A stretch of DNA of 64,000 nucleotides from Sinonovacula constricta (taxonomy: Eukaryota > Mollusca > Bivalvia > Cardiida > Solecurtidae): NCBI GenBank assembly GCA_007844125.1, contig CM017562.1, positions 60,904,529-60,968,528 on the forward strand, in the 5' to 3' direction. Position numbers and translations under genes: made by a program. The notes under the pieces were generated by a model. The model ran no database searches. It saw only the letters and a program-made list of their open reading frames with translations, and had not been told where the DNA came from. Shown here in pieces: positions 35,620 through 50,600 of the stretch. Within the stretch, counting starts at the first letter, position 1. Every line of letters starts with the position of its first letter.

Positions 35620-38600
35620 GTAAGCTCTATAGTGTCAGAGCTATACAACAAGTTCCAAGAGGCCCAGAAGTATGCAGGTAAGCTCTTTTGTGTCAGAGCT
35701 ATACAACAAGTTCCAGGAGGCCCAGAAGTATGCAGGTAAGCTCTATAGTGTCAGAGCTGTACAACAAGTTCCAAGAGGCCCAGAAGTATGCAGGTAGGCA
35801 CTATAGTGTCAGAGCTATACAACAAGTTCCAGGAGGCCCAGAAGTATGCAGGTAGGCACTATAGTGTCAGAGCTATACAACAAGTTCCAAGAGGCCCAGA
35901 AGTATACACTGTATGGTATCATGTAAGGTGTTCAAGACATGCTATACAAAGTTAAGGTAGCACTATCTCTGCTTCAAGAAGACACCATCTCCAGATAAGT
36001 GAAATACTGTTGGTAGGATGATAAAGCCACTAAACTATCAATCACTCGACCATCTTTAAATTTTCAGTGAATTTATAAAAACAGATCGCTCCATTTTCAA
36101 ACTGATTAGGCACATTTCTGCCAGAAAGTGTATTTACATGACAGTTGTTACATAATCAGGTTAATAAGTTACTTGTCAGTAAATAATTGAACTATTTTAA
36201 TTCCAAAATTATTGATAGATATCAAAACTCAAGATGTTGATATTTGTGTGCTCAGATCCCCGTACCAAAGACTGGCCTATGTTATGGAGCAATCCTATCC
36301 CTGTGTGGATCCTTACAGCCTCATACCTGGTGTTTGTATTGTATGCCGGTCCACGGTTCATGCAGAATAGGAAACCATACTCTCTACAGGGCTTCATGGT
36401 CGTTTACAACCTCGGACTGGTGGTCATGTCAACATGGATGTTCATAGAAGTAAGTTATTTGATTCACATGAGAAAATGACTCTAAGGGTGTGAATATGTT
36501 GACTGGAAGATTGTGAATATGCTGACTGGAAGACTGTGAATGTGCCAACAGGAAGACTGAATGTGCTGATCAGAAGACTTGGTGTGCTAAATGGAAGACT
36601 GGAAGATTGTGAATGTGCTGACTGGAAGATTGTGAATGTGCTGACTGGAAGATTGTAAATATGCTGACTGGAAGATGGTGAATGTGCTGACCGAGAGATT
36701 GTGAATATGCTGACTGGAGGATTGTAAATGTGCTGACTGGAAGATTTTGAATGTGCTGACTGGAAGATTGTGAATGTGCTTACTGTAAGACTGAATATTC
36801 CAACTGTAAGACTTGGTAGGCTGACTTGGATGACTGTGAATGTTCTGACTGGAATACTGTTGGTGTGCTATCTGGAAGATGGTGAATATGCTGATTAGAA
36901 GACTATGAATGTCCTGACTGAAAGAATGAATATCCTGACTGGAGGACTGGAGGTTTGCTGAATGGGAGATTGTTGGTGTGCTGTCCGGAAGACGGAATGT
37001 CCTGACTGGAAGTCTGTGAATGTGCTGACTGGAAGACTGAATATGCTGACTGGAAGACTGTGAATGTGCTGACTGGAAGACTGAATATGCTGACTGGAAG
37101 ACTGTTGGTGTGCTGTCTGGAAGACTGAATGTGCTGACTGGAAGTCTGTGAATGTATTGACTGGAAGACTAATATGCTGACTGGAAGACTGTTGGTGTGC
37201 TATCTGGAAGACTGAATATGCTGACTGGAAGACTTAATACGCTGACTGGAAGACTGTTGGTGTGCTGTCTGGAAGACTGAATGTGCTGACTGGAAGACTT
37301 AATATGCTGTCTGGAAGACTGTTGGTGTGCTGTCTGGAAGACTGAATGTGCTGTCTGGAAGACTGTGAATGTGCTGACTGGAAGACTAAATGTGCTGACT
37401 GGAAGACTATTGCTGTGCTGGTTTAACTCTGTGCTTATTAGCAATAATTAGGAAATAAGGTTGGTCTAGATCAGGATCTAGGCTATTTGCTACGTAATCT
37501 TTATAAGCATGTCTTATTACAAATGCTTTGCTTGGTATAAAAATTGCCATTTATTTTGTCATTTAAGATTTAGCAGCTTCACTAAATAATGATTAAAGTT
37601 CATTATACATATTCTTAGTAAGAGTTAAATGAACCATAGAACCATTGGTGCATGAAATCACGAGTCTGTAGACTACAGAATAATCAATGTTGCTTCTGTC
37701 TTCTTATGGCTAATGGTGGTCCTTGAATCATGAAGCTCATGAATTATTCCACACTAAACACTAGCTAAGTGATTCATTTAAAACTACAGTAAGAAACTTA
37801 AAAAAATGTTCTTGCACTTCAAACAGACAGGCATCATTACTTTATTTTTGTTGTTCATTATTCTGCTCATATATTTATATAAGTTAACTTCTGTTTAGTT
37901 ATTAGTTTATTGCAAACAAATATTTGCAAAAGTAACAAGATCATGATAAGACAGCTGGCTGATCTGGATCTACATTATTTGCAGATTCCAAGTCAACTGG
38001 TGCTTTATGGGCTAAGGGGCAAACTTAAGTTGTAATTATATGGTCAGTTATATATAATGTGACAATAATCAGGGTATGCCTCAATTTCACCTACTTTCCT
38101 CTTGCATTAGGTCTTGGCTAAAACTTGTCATTATCATACACAGCAAAGGTGTCTTATTAAGACTTACATAACCAGTCACTTATCACAGCTTTGTTTGGGT
38201 TTGTATGATTTTTGCAAATCTCTGCCATTACAAACACAATCTAATAACTGTGTATTGTGTATACATTCTGAGATTTTACTGTAAACACAAGTTTTCTTAT
38301 TTGTGGCCATTGCACAAATAAAGTAACCATGCCTGTAGTTACAGTTTAATTATATTGTTCTGCATTTCACAAATATTTAAAGCTTAATTTTCTGACATTT
38401 TATTAATAACAGTTCTGGTATAATTTACACTGCTTAGGCTTCTTGTAGGGGCGGGCAGCATAAGGACCGATAAATTGACTTGCATATTATGAAACTAACT
38501 ATTCATCCTTGTATTCTCAACATGACATCTGTTTAAGTAGACTTTATCTTCCTCCAGTGAACCCCATCATCTTATGCATTTGCAATTATTACACTATGTG

Positions 38601-41600
38601 TTATAACATATCTAAGGAAACAGTTTTCTGTTTGATATTGCTTAGTTGCATTTTAGGACATTTTATTTCGTATTCATCTGCAAATCACTCCTGATGTTTT
38701 ATAATTACTTGGTCAGAAAACTAAACTACTTTACACATTTTTATTGTTTGGTAACCCTTGTCATGTATGCATGTATGATTACATTCTGAAAATAATATCT
38801 TGTGCTTTCTTTTGTTTGGTTTGTAATACCATTGCCTGTAAGGGTAATGTGGTTTTAAGCTCGGAAAAATCATTGTTCTACTGTGGCATTAGAATACTGC
38901 TAATTACCAAACCACTAGCAATCAATGGCCTGTTCACATTTTACAGTTGATGAACTTGATCGATTTTAAGCTGTGAACATTAATCGGTGAAGCGACAAAT
39001 ACTGAAAATCTATGGGAATAATTGTTTTTATTAGTTATGTGATTGTATAAATTGGTGACAGTTTTGAGAAAAAAAAGTTGGTTCAATGATATAAATTGTC
39101 CATATATATATATATACCTTTTCTTCTTTCTGGAAATGTTCACACTTAAATTTTCTGCTTTTTCAAGAGTTAAATCTAATAGTTGCACTCTTTATATATG
39201 TGCAAATGTTCATGGGTGCTCCCATATTAATATTAAATGTTGGCAAATATGTAAAGAGAGCAGTTGTGTTTTACTCTTGAAATGAAAAAATTGCCAAAAA
39301 ACTTAAATTAGTGCAAATTTTACCAAACATTTGAATACTAAAATGATACTTGAACATTCAACATCTTTCCAGATATTTTGAATGTTCACTTAGAATGCTT
39401 GTATAAAAATAGCATTTTTTCATTTTATTTTTTGACTTCATAGATTTGAAGATTTTTGGACATTTGATTCTCCTAACTTCTTGTATTCAATCCGCTACAC
39501 TAGATTAGTTATTTGTTTAAAACATTATGCTAAGGCTACATAACCTTTTGATAGATTAGTAAATAGTTTAGATCCAGTTATTTAATAATTTACTTAGCTT
39601 TAGTCATTTGTTATCAACAGACTAACAGATAACCTTAAAGTTTACTAGTTGCACAGCTTTTAGTCCAGTTTGCTGAATCAATCTAACTGATGCTCAGTTT
39701 CCTTAGACTCTTTTGCTGACTCAAGCCAAATATTGCTTAGTTACCCTAGTCTTATTTGCTGACTCACGCCAAATATTACACAGTTTCCCTTAGTCTTATT
39801 TGCTGACTCACGCCAAATATTACACAGTTTCCCTTAGTCTTATTTGCTGACTCAAGCCAAATATTACACAGTTTCCTTAGTCTTATTTGATGACTCAAGC
39901 CAAATATTACACAGTTTCCTTAGTCTTATTTGCTGACTCAAGCCAAATATTACACAGTTTCCTTAGTCTTATTTGCTGACTCAAGCCAAATATTACACAG
40001 TTTCCTTAGTCTTATTTGATGACTCAAGCCAAATATTACACAGTTACCCTAGTCTTATTTGCTGACTCACGCCAAATATTACACAGTTTCCTTAGTCTTA
40101 TTTGCTGACTCAAGCCAAATATTACACAGTTTCCTTAGTCTTATTTGATGACTCACGCCAAATATTACACAGTTTCCTTAGTCTCATTTGCTGACTCAAG
40201 CCAAATATTACACAGTTTCGTTAGCCTCATTTGCAGACTCAAGCCAAATATTACACAGTTTCCTTAGTCTTATTTGATGACTCAAGCCAAATATTACACA
40301 GTTTCCCTTAGTCTTATTTGCTGACTCAAGCCAAATATTACACAGTTTCCCCTAGTCTTATTTGCTGACTCAAGCCAAATATTACACAGTTTCCCCTAGT
40401 CTTATTTGCTGACTCAAGCCAAATATTACACAGTTTCCCCTAGTCTTATTTGCTGACTCACGCCAAATATTACACAGTTTCCTTAGTCTTATTTGATGAC
40501 TCAAGCCAAATATTACACAGTTTCCTTAGTCTTATTTGCTGACTCAAGCCAAATATTACACAGTTTCCTTTGTCTCATTTGCAGACTCAAGCCAAATATT
40601 ACACAGTTTCCTTAGTCTTATTTGATGACTCAAGTCAAATATTACACAGTTTCCTTAGTCTCATTTGCAGACTCAAGCCAAATATTACACAGTTTCCTTA
40701 GTCTTATTTGATGACTCAAGTCAAATATTACACAGTTTCCTTAGTCTCATTTGCTGACTCAAGCCAAATATTACACAGTTTCCCTTAGTCTTATTTGCTG
40801 ACTCAAGCCAAATATTACACGGTTTCCCCTAGTCTTATTTGCTGACTCAAGCCAAATATTACACAGTTTCCCCTAGTCTTATTTGCTGACTCAAGCCAAA
40901 TATTACACAGTTTCCCCTAGTCTTATTTGCTGACTCACGCCAAATATTACACAGTTTCCTTAGTCTTATTTGATGACTCAAGCCAAATATTACACAGTTT
41001 CCTTAGTCTTATTTGCTGACTCAAGCCAAATATTACACAGTTTCCTTAGTCTCATTTGCAGACTCAAGCCAAATATTACACAGTTTCCTTAGTCTTATTT
41101 GATGACTCAAGTCAAATATTACACAGTTTCCTTAGTCTCATTTGCTGACTCACGCCAAATATTACACAGTTTCCCTTAGTCTTATTTGCTGACTCAAGCC
41201 AAATATTACACAGTTTCCCTTAGTCTTATTTGCTGACTCAAGCCAAATATTACACAGTTTCCCCTAGTCTTATTTGCTGACTCAAGCCAAATATTACACA
41301 GTTTCCCCTAGTCTTATTTGCTGACTCAAGCCAAATATTTCACAGTTTCCCCTAGTCTTATTTGCTGACTCAAGCCAAATGTTACACAGCCTGTTGTGCC
41401 TTATACATGGTATCTAGTTTCTGTATCTATCTACTCATGCAGGCATGTAAACTGAATCAATTATTTATTCTTTTGTCTCAATATTTCAATTTCTACATTA
41501 ATTTACAGCCACATGTCAGGAAAAGGTAGAAGTAAATGTATGCTTGTGTAATTCTATTTGAAAACAAAAGATTAGCAAAAAGATCTTTATAACTTAACTT

Positions 41601-44600
41601 CATCTGATTCGTAGTAATTTGTCAACGAAACGCCTGTACTTATTTTGAATCTTGAAATCGAGGTTAAACTCTGTTTTGATTTTCTGTTAATTTTATATTG
41701 TAGTATGTATTGTTAAAGGGACCTAATTTATTGGGATTTATATTATTTGTCGGTTGGAGATAAGTATTTTTTGTTTTAGGATCCTAACTTATCAAGCTTT
41801 ATGTTATGTCTGTTCCAGATTAAATATTGTTATAGGGTCCTAACTTATCAAGCTTTATGTTATGTCTGTTCCAGATTATATATTATAGGGTCCTAACTTA
41901 TCAAGCTTTATGTTATGTCTGTTCCAGATTATATATTGTTATAGGGTCCTAACTTATCAAGCTTTATGTTATGTCTGTTCCAGATTATTTTTTGTTATAG
42001 GATCCTAACTTAGCAGGCTTTATGTTATGTCTGTTCCAGATTATATATTGTTATAGGGTCCTAACTTATCAGACTTTATGTTATGTCTGTTCCAGATTAT
42101 TTTTTGTTATAGGATCCTAACTTAGCTGGCTTTATGTTATGTCTGTTCCAGATTATATATTGTTATAGGGTCCTAACTTATCAGACTTTATGTTATGTCT
42201 GTTCCAGATTATATATTGTTATAGGGTCCTAACTTATCAGACTTTATCTTATGTCTGTTCCAGATTATATATTGTTATAGGGTCCAAACTAATCAGACTT
42301 TATGTTATGTCCGTTCCAGATTATATATTGTTATAGGGTCCTAACTTATCAGACTTTTTGTTATGTCCATTTCAGATTATATATTGTTATAGTGTCCTAA
42401 CTTATCAGACTTTTTGTTATGTCCGTTTCAGATTATATATTGTTATAGGGTCCTAACTTATCAGACTTTATGTTATGTCTGTTCCAGATGATATTTTGTT
42501 ATAGGGTCCTAACTTAGCAGGCTTTATGTTATGTCTGTTCCAGATTATATATTGTTATAGGGTCCTAACTTATCAGACTTTTTGTTATGTCCGTTTCAGA
42601 TTATATATTGTTATAGGGTCCTAACTTATCAGACTTTATGTTATGTCTGTTCCAGATGATATTTTGTTATAGGGTCCTAACTTAGCAGGCTTTATGTTAT
42701 GTCTGTTCCAGATATATATTGTTATAAGGTCCTAACTTATCAAGCTTTATGTTATGTCTGTTCCAGATTATATATTGTTATAGGGTCCTAACTTATCAGA
42801 CTTTATGTTATGTCTGTTCTAGATTATATATTGTTATAGGGTCCTAACTTATCAGACTTTATGTTATGTCTGTTCTAGACTATATATTGTTATAGGGTCC
42901 TAACTTATCAGACTTTATGTTATGTCTGTTCTAGATTATATATTGTTATAGGGTCCTAACTTATCAGACTTTATGTTATGTCTGTTCTAGACTATATATT
43001 GTTATAGGGTCCTAACTTATCAGACTTTATGTTATGTCTGTTCTAGACTATATATTGTTATAGGGTCCTAACTTATCAGACTTTATGTTATGTCTGTTTC
43101 AGATTATATATTGTTATAGGGTCCTAACTTATCAGACTTTATGTTATGTCTGTTCTAGACTATATATTGTTATAGGATCCTAACTTATCAGACTTTATGT
43201 TATGTCTGTTCCAGATATATATTGTTATAGGGTCCTAACTTATCAGACTTTATGTTATGTCTGTTTCAGATTATATATTGTTATAGGATCCTAACTTAGC
43301 AGGCTTTATGTTATGTCTGTTCCAGATATATATTGTTATAGGGTCCTAACTTATCAGACTTTATGTTATGTCTGTTTCAGATTATATATTGTTATAGGAT
43401 CCTAACTTATCAGACTTTATGTTATGTCTGTTCTAGACTATATATTGTTATAGGGTCCTAACTTATCAGACTTTATGTTATGTCTGTTTCAGATTATATA
43501 TTGTTATAGGATCCTAACTTATCAGACTTTATGTTATGTCTGTTCTAGACTATATATTGTTATAGGATCCTAACTTATCAGACTTTATGTTATGTCTGTT
43601 TCAGATTATATATTGTTATAGGATCCTAACTTATCAGACTTTATGTTATGTCTGTTCTAGACTATATATTGTTATAGGATCCTAACTTATCAGACTTTAT
43701 GTTATGTCTGTTCCAGGTTATATATTGTTATAGGGTCCTAACTTATCAGACTTTATGTTATGTCTGTTTCAGATTATATATTGTTATAGGATCCTAACTT
43801 ATCAGACTTTATGTTATGTCTGTTTCAGATTATATATTGTTATAGGATCCTAACTTATCAGACTTTATGTTATGTCTGTTTCAGATTATATATTGTTATA
43901 GGATCCTAACTTATCAGACTTTATGTTATGTCTGTTTCAGGTTATATATTGTTATAGGATCCTAACTTATCAGACTTTATGTTATGTCTGTTTCAGATTA
44001 TATATTGTTATAGGATCCTAACTTATCAGACTTTATGTTATGTCTGTTTCAGGTTATATATTGTTATAGGATCCTAACTTATCAGACTTTATGTTATGTC
44101 TGTTTCAGATTATGTATTGTTATAGGGTCCTAACTTATCAGACTTTATGTTATGTCTGTTTCAGATTATATATTGTTATAGGATCCTAACTTATCAGACT
44201 TTATGTTATGTCTGTTTCAGATTATGTATTGTTATAGGGTCCTAACTTATCAGACTTTATGTTATGTCTGTTTCAGATTATATATTGTTATAGGGTCCTA
44301 ACTTATCAGACTTTTTGTTATGTCTGTTCCAGATTATATATTGTTATAGGGTCCTAACTTATCAGACTTTATGTTATGTCTGTTCTAGACTATATATTGT
44401 TATAGGATCCTAACTTATCAGACTTTATGTTATGTCTGTTCCAGATTATATATTGTTATAGGGTCCTAACTTATCAGACTTTATGTTATGTCTGTTCCAG
44501 ATTATATATTGTTATAGGGTCCTAACTTATCAGACTTTATGTTATGTCTGTTCTAGATTATATATTGTTATAGGATCCTAACTTATCAGACTTTATGTTA

Positions 44601-47600
44601 TGTCTGTTCCAGATTATATATTGTTATAGGGTCCTAACTTATCAGACTTTATGTTATGTCTGTTTCAGATTATATATTGTTATAGGATCCTAACTTATCA
44701 GACTTTATGTTATGTCTGTTCCAGATTATATATTGTTATAGGGTCCTAACTTATCAGACTTTATGTTATGTCTGTTCTAGATTATATATTGTTATAGGAT
44801 CCTAACTTATCAGACTTTATGTTATGTCTGTTCCAGATTATATATTGTTATAGGGTCCTAACTTATCAGACTTTATGTTATGTCTGTTCCAGATTATATA
44901 TTGTTATAGGATCCTAACTTATCAGACTTTATGTTATGTCTGTTTCAGATTATACTGAGTATAACAGCCTTGGAATACAATTGGTTATGTGCTCCATACA
45001 ATGAAGAGACTCGCAAAGATCCTCGCGAGTACAGGGTTAGTTCTTCCAGACAATAAAGCTATGTGATAGCTTTTATTTTCCCATTTGCTGGTTACCTTAC
45101 ATTATTTCTTTTCTTTCTTCCCACATGTGATATATTTTCTCTGCAAAAATATTGTCAGTCATTTTAAAACTACTCATATAGTGTGTTTTATAACATGGCA
45201 TGCAATCAGTCGTTCTCACATTTAACAACTATTATAAACCAATAGAGATCAATTCTTGAACATTCCACAAAGAATCTTTAAACAGAGAAATGTTGTGTGA
45301 ATTATGAAGATATGAATCTTCCTTTCTCAGCATCATTAGTTAATGTCTTTCTTGCTGAAAACACCATTTTCACCATCCACAAACATAGGCCACTCTAATG
45401 GTTTTTCCTACAAGTAAAGAGTTAACATATAAGGACTTATTTTTTGGTTTTTGTGATATTGGAAATACATTTATGCACGAGTTCTGTGTCAATTTATTTG
45501 CACTTTAATATAACATTTTAATGGAAATTTTATGTACCTTTCAAACAAAGGTGTGTTGCTTCTGTTTATATTCATGCTGAGATACCAGTTGGGCTAATTA
45601 AAGTCTATTAAAAAGTACACAGCTTTGAACAAAAGCCTGCTTGCCATTAAAACATTGGTATGGATTTCTTAGGTGTCATTGTTTGTTCTACCAAACCATA
45701 GCACGTGCTGCACTTTGTTACTCACAGTGGACATTGGTGGATATTAATATTTGTTGTTTTTTTCTATTTAAATTGTGAATGAACAGTTGTCCCTGTCGCT
45801 GCATATAGTTCACAGTCATTGTTGACTTAATGTGAATGTTCAAAGACTTCATTATGAATGAACTATGGGATATTGTTCAAATTTAAATATACCATTTTTT
45901 ACACATGCAGAATAAACATAACTGGAGATTTATTTGTTGGTTTTTATTTTTACTTGCAAGATTATGCAAGATAAAAAGTTTATTGTATTTATCAACAATT
46001 TAGGCTGTCATAAAAAGTTTTTGTATACATATAATATTTTGCCCCAAATTATTTTACGGAACATGGCGCTTTGACCTTTTTTCTTATAACATTTTGTCAA
46101 CAGATTTTAAGGGTAAAAATGTCCCATGCAAATGGCAAGCTGTTGTATGTGCTTGCTTTATAAAAAGAAAACTTATTTCTGCCTGAACAGATAATTCCTT
46201 TCTAACTTAAGAGTTACCTGTACATTACGCATATATTATTCTATTAACTATCTGTTCAAGACCTTTCAGCTTCATATACTATGTTTTGTGTATATATGTA
46301 TTCTGAAAGTAGAAATAACAAGCAAAGTCTGTGAGGTGCTATTTGGTTTTTAGAATAAAGAAGTAGAATAAGAGATTTTAGATTGTCCCAGTGCAGATGT
46401 TCATTTTGGATGCAGTTTGCTTAACATTGTAAGTTTTAATTCATACCATTCTAAGCATGAATTGACTACTAAACAAATTCAGATCCAGGTCATTCAGCTT
46501 TTAGTTTTGCTGTTAAGTGTTTATCAATACATCTTGTTATTGATGCATGTAGTGGTTATCAGATTGCTAAGTCTTGTTAAGTGTTTATCAATTCATCTTG
46601 CTATTAATTCATCGAGTGGTTATCAGGTGATTGAGTCTTTGTTTAGTGTTTATCAATACAGCTTGCTATCAATTAATAGAGTGGTTATCAGATTCCAAAA
46701 CCTTGTTAAGTGTTATCAATATAGCTTGCTATCAATTCATAGAGTGGTTATCAGATTACTAAGTCTTTGTTAAGTGTTTATCAATACATATTGTTATCAG
46801 TACAAATGGTGGCTATCAGATTGCTAAGACCATGATTTAGGTTATTAACAAATGTAGTTGGCTAAGGATAAACAGAGGGATGATAAATCTCAATGTTTAA
46901 AAATTATTTGTCTGAAAACAATAAGTTTTAACAAAGATGTTGTTTATCATGTTCTGAAGGATTCATCATTTGCTAACATAACAGATTTCTATAAAAATGT
47001 CAACATATTAAGATAGGCTTTGTTAAGAATATTTTGAACATCCAATCATCATATGGTTGTAAAGTGACAATTTGTTTTCTTTCTGTAACATCTCTACTTG
47101 TAGAATTAAGCTTTCTACTCTTTTACTTAACAGCTGGCCAATATCCTTTGGTATTATGGCATCTCAAAGGCAATTGAACTGATGGACACGGTTCTGATGG
47201 TATTGAGGAAGAAGAACAACCAAATTACATTCCTTCATGTGTTTCACCATGCCACCATGCTCAACATTTGGTGGTGGGTGCCCACCTTCATCCCAGGAGG
47301 ACAGAGTAAGCTAACCTTTGCATAAGAAAAATAAACAAAATCATTGAATTAGCAAAACATTTAAACTAGAGTTTGTGAGTTATTTGTTATAGTAAATAAT
47401 CTCATCATTACATTTGATAACTCAATGATCACACTGATACCTCTGATAAGTCAAGGGCATTGAAGGGAGAGAGATTCTTCTTTCATACAGCAGTTAATGG
47501 TACTAAAGAGAGATACTCTTTCAATACAGTGGTTAATGGCATTGAAGAGAGGCACTCCTTAAATACAGCAGTTAAGTACATTGAAGAGAGATCTCGTTAA

Positions 47601-50600
47601 ATACAGCAGTTAAGTTCATAGAAGAGAGATACTCCTTAAATAGAGCAGTTACGGGATTTGAAGAGAGACGCTCCTTAAATACAGCTGTTATGGGGATTGA
47701 AGAGAGGCACTCCTTAAATACAGCTGTTATGGGGATTGAAGAGAGGCACTCCTTAAATACAGCTGTTATGGGGATTGAAGAGAGGCACTCCTTAAATACA
47801 GCTGTTATAGGGATTGATGAGAGGCACTCCATAAATACAGTGGTTAAGGACATTGAAGAGAGGCACTCCTTAAATACTAATGAATGTCTTCTGCCAGTAC
47901 TAATGTTCACAACATGGTGAGAGCTTTACTTGGTTGTTAGAAGCAGAACTAATATAGAATTGTATTTTCTTGTTCTAGAAATCATTTCTGTTTTGGGTTT
48001 CTTTGATTTTTGTTTATAGAAAAAAACTAGGTACCAACTAAAGACCTGTCTTTCGTGTTCCCCACAATTTTTATTGACCTCTTCTCCACTAAAAGCATTT
48101 ACCTATAAATTTTCATTGTGATGGAACAGATCTGTCACTGTATTACCTGATGTTGTTAGGACTCAGCCTCAGACCATTCTTGTCTCAAAGTTTCTCATAG
48201 ACAGGACTGATTGATCTTGATGTACCAGGGCTTGAACTCTTACCCTGCTGCCTTCCAAGAGATTGCATCCGAATTGCTTAGTATTTGATTACAACTTCAT
48301 ACACTGATATTAGTAATAACAAACAAAAAATTGTGTAGACTCATCAGATACCTTCTATCAGGGAACAAATAATCTTGGTCTAAACTATTGGCCTAAGCCT
48401 TATAAATATGGGAATGGCAGAGTAAAAGTTAAAGCACCAACAAATACTTTCACTCATATTCAGGAAAGGGGTTCATGAAAACCTAACGATCAATATTAAA
48501 GTCTTCAGGAAAAGTTGTGTTTTTTTATTGCCAATGTTACATGACAGATGCACCTAATAAAAGGCTGCCAGTTACAGCGTTCATTGGAGTATCACAAGTG
48601 ACCCATTTGAATTAGCTAAACCTTTACATCTTTGCCAGATTTTACATCACCCTTATAACTCTGAATATGTGCATAGGATGTACTCTTTTAGGCCCATTTG
48701 TAAATATTTCATATTTGTAGAAATGTCATTTTATTGCCAAATGTTTTTGTTTTACACTAACCCAAGCTCTGATTTGCTCAATGTAGTCTTACCTAGGCAA
48801 ATAGTGAAAATGTAGATTAGCTAGCTCTTAGTGGGAGCTCCATATGGGTGCTGGCTGATCAGATATTGTACTATTTGCTGCCAATCTCTATCGATAGGTT
48901 CAGTTACAATTTCATGTTGTTAGTAGATAATGAATCATTTATAATGAGTTATTATATCAGTATCACATCTAACAGAGGTGTAAAACAACCAGAGATTGGA
49001 AGGCTAGTCTGCCTATGTGAGGCTGGACAATTTTCATTGATAAAATAGTAAACCAAGCAGGTCCAATGGTTAGTTCACTCATCTCTGACTTTACAAATTA
49101 TAACCATATCTGTCATTTATTTATTTATGTTAAATACCTTTCCATATTCCTTTACAAGATCATCTCAGCCAGCTGAATAAAATTAAAACACCAATATACC
49201 TTAAATGGTTGATGGTTACTAGTGCTGATTGCATGACAAGTTGACATCTTAGCCTGATAAGCAAGAAGGGATCATGTTTAGACTAATAGTGTAGATCAAG
49301 ATCAGCCAGCTTCTGCCACTGGTAGCTTTCTGACCAGGTTTTATACAGTTTACTGCTAAGTATTCAGTACATTTTACTATATGTGCATATAGTTATTATT
49401 GGATAACTGAGAATAAAAAGATTGGTTGTTACAAGATTTAGCATGCTAAGGGACAGACTGTCCACTATTAGGGTACAGGTAAATCTACATTTGGGCACTG
49501 GGACAGACTGTCCACTATTAGGGTACAGGTAAATCTACCTTTGGGCACTTGGGACAGACTGTCCACTATTAGGGTACAGGTAAATCTACCTTTGGGCTTT
49601 TGGGACAGACTGTCCACTATTAGGGTACAGGTAAATCTACCTTTTGGCACTTTTTTTATACAGTACATTGTATATAACCATGGTGTTTTCATTGTTGTAC
49701 ACTTTTCATAACATGTGCATTGTTTTTACCTGAATGTTTAGAAAATGGCGCTAAAATTTAAAAGTACAAGTATCTGAGACTGAATCCTGGTAACAAACTC
49801 ATGATTAGTCAACAGTTATACAGAAGAATGTAAATCATAAATTCTTAAAAATAATAGTTACCCTTTGGGTTTTCCACATTCATTATGCATTAAAACATAC
49901 GACTCATTGGGACTACTGTTACCTTTTAGACAATTCTTATTTATACATTTATGTCAGTACTGATGGTTGACAGAGTTTGCTATTGGATGTAGAACAAGGC
50001 TTCTATATTTGAATGCTAAACTATATAAAGGAAATCTGGGAGGAGAACTTTCAGAAAAGCTGTTTGTTCTGTTAGGGTCTGTACTGTATACCTGATAGGT
50101 GATAATAAGTTTACATTAATAAAAATGGTGCATATGTAATGGTAAGAGAATTGACCACTAATTTTCTTCACATGTTTTTATTTTCTATTTATCGTCTTAT
50201 AAAATGTTCCTTTAAATAGTATAATCAAGGACATAGTGAGTGCAGAATAGATTTATGCATCTCAGTTAAACTCAACAGAGTTGATATGCATTAAAAGCCA
50301 CAAAGATTGTTCTTCACTGTGTTGCATGACTCAAACAGAGAAAAAGTAGAGCAGATTGGCACTGAAAAATGCGACCTTTGGCACAGATGAGACATCTTTA
50401 TTGTGAATGGCATGCTTTTACCATGTAATTAATGTGTGAAGCATGTTATAACAAGGTGTTAAAGTGATAGTTTGACAGAACTACATACAATTAGAAGATA
50501 ATAATGAACTGCTTTACATAGCATAGGTCTCTACATAACATTAAAGCATCTTGTAAGAACAATAGAGATATCTATTAACTTTTACTAGTGCAATGAACTT

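Noticed and set aside
39655..44956. Possible CRISPR-like or satellite centromere array
   Set aside because: Repeats are directly adjacent without unique spacers, the DNA is eukaryotic intron, and the arrays are too short and too diverse for a centromeric satellite.
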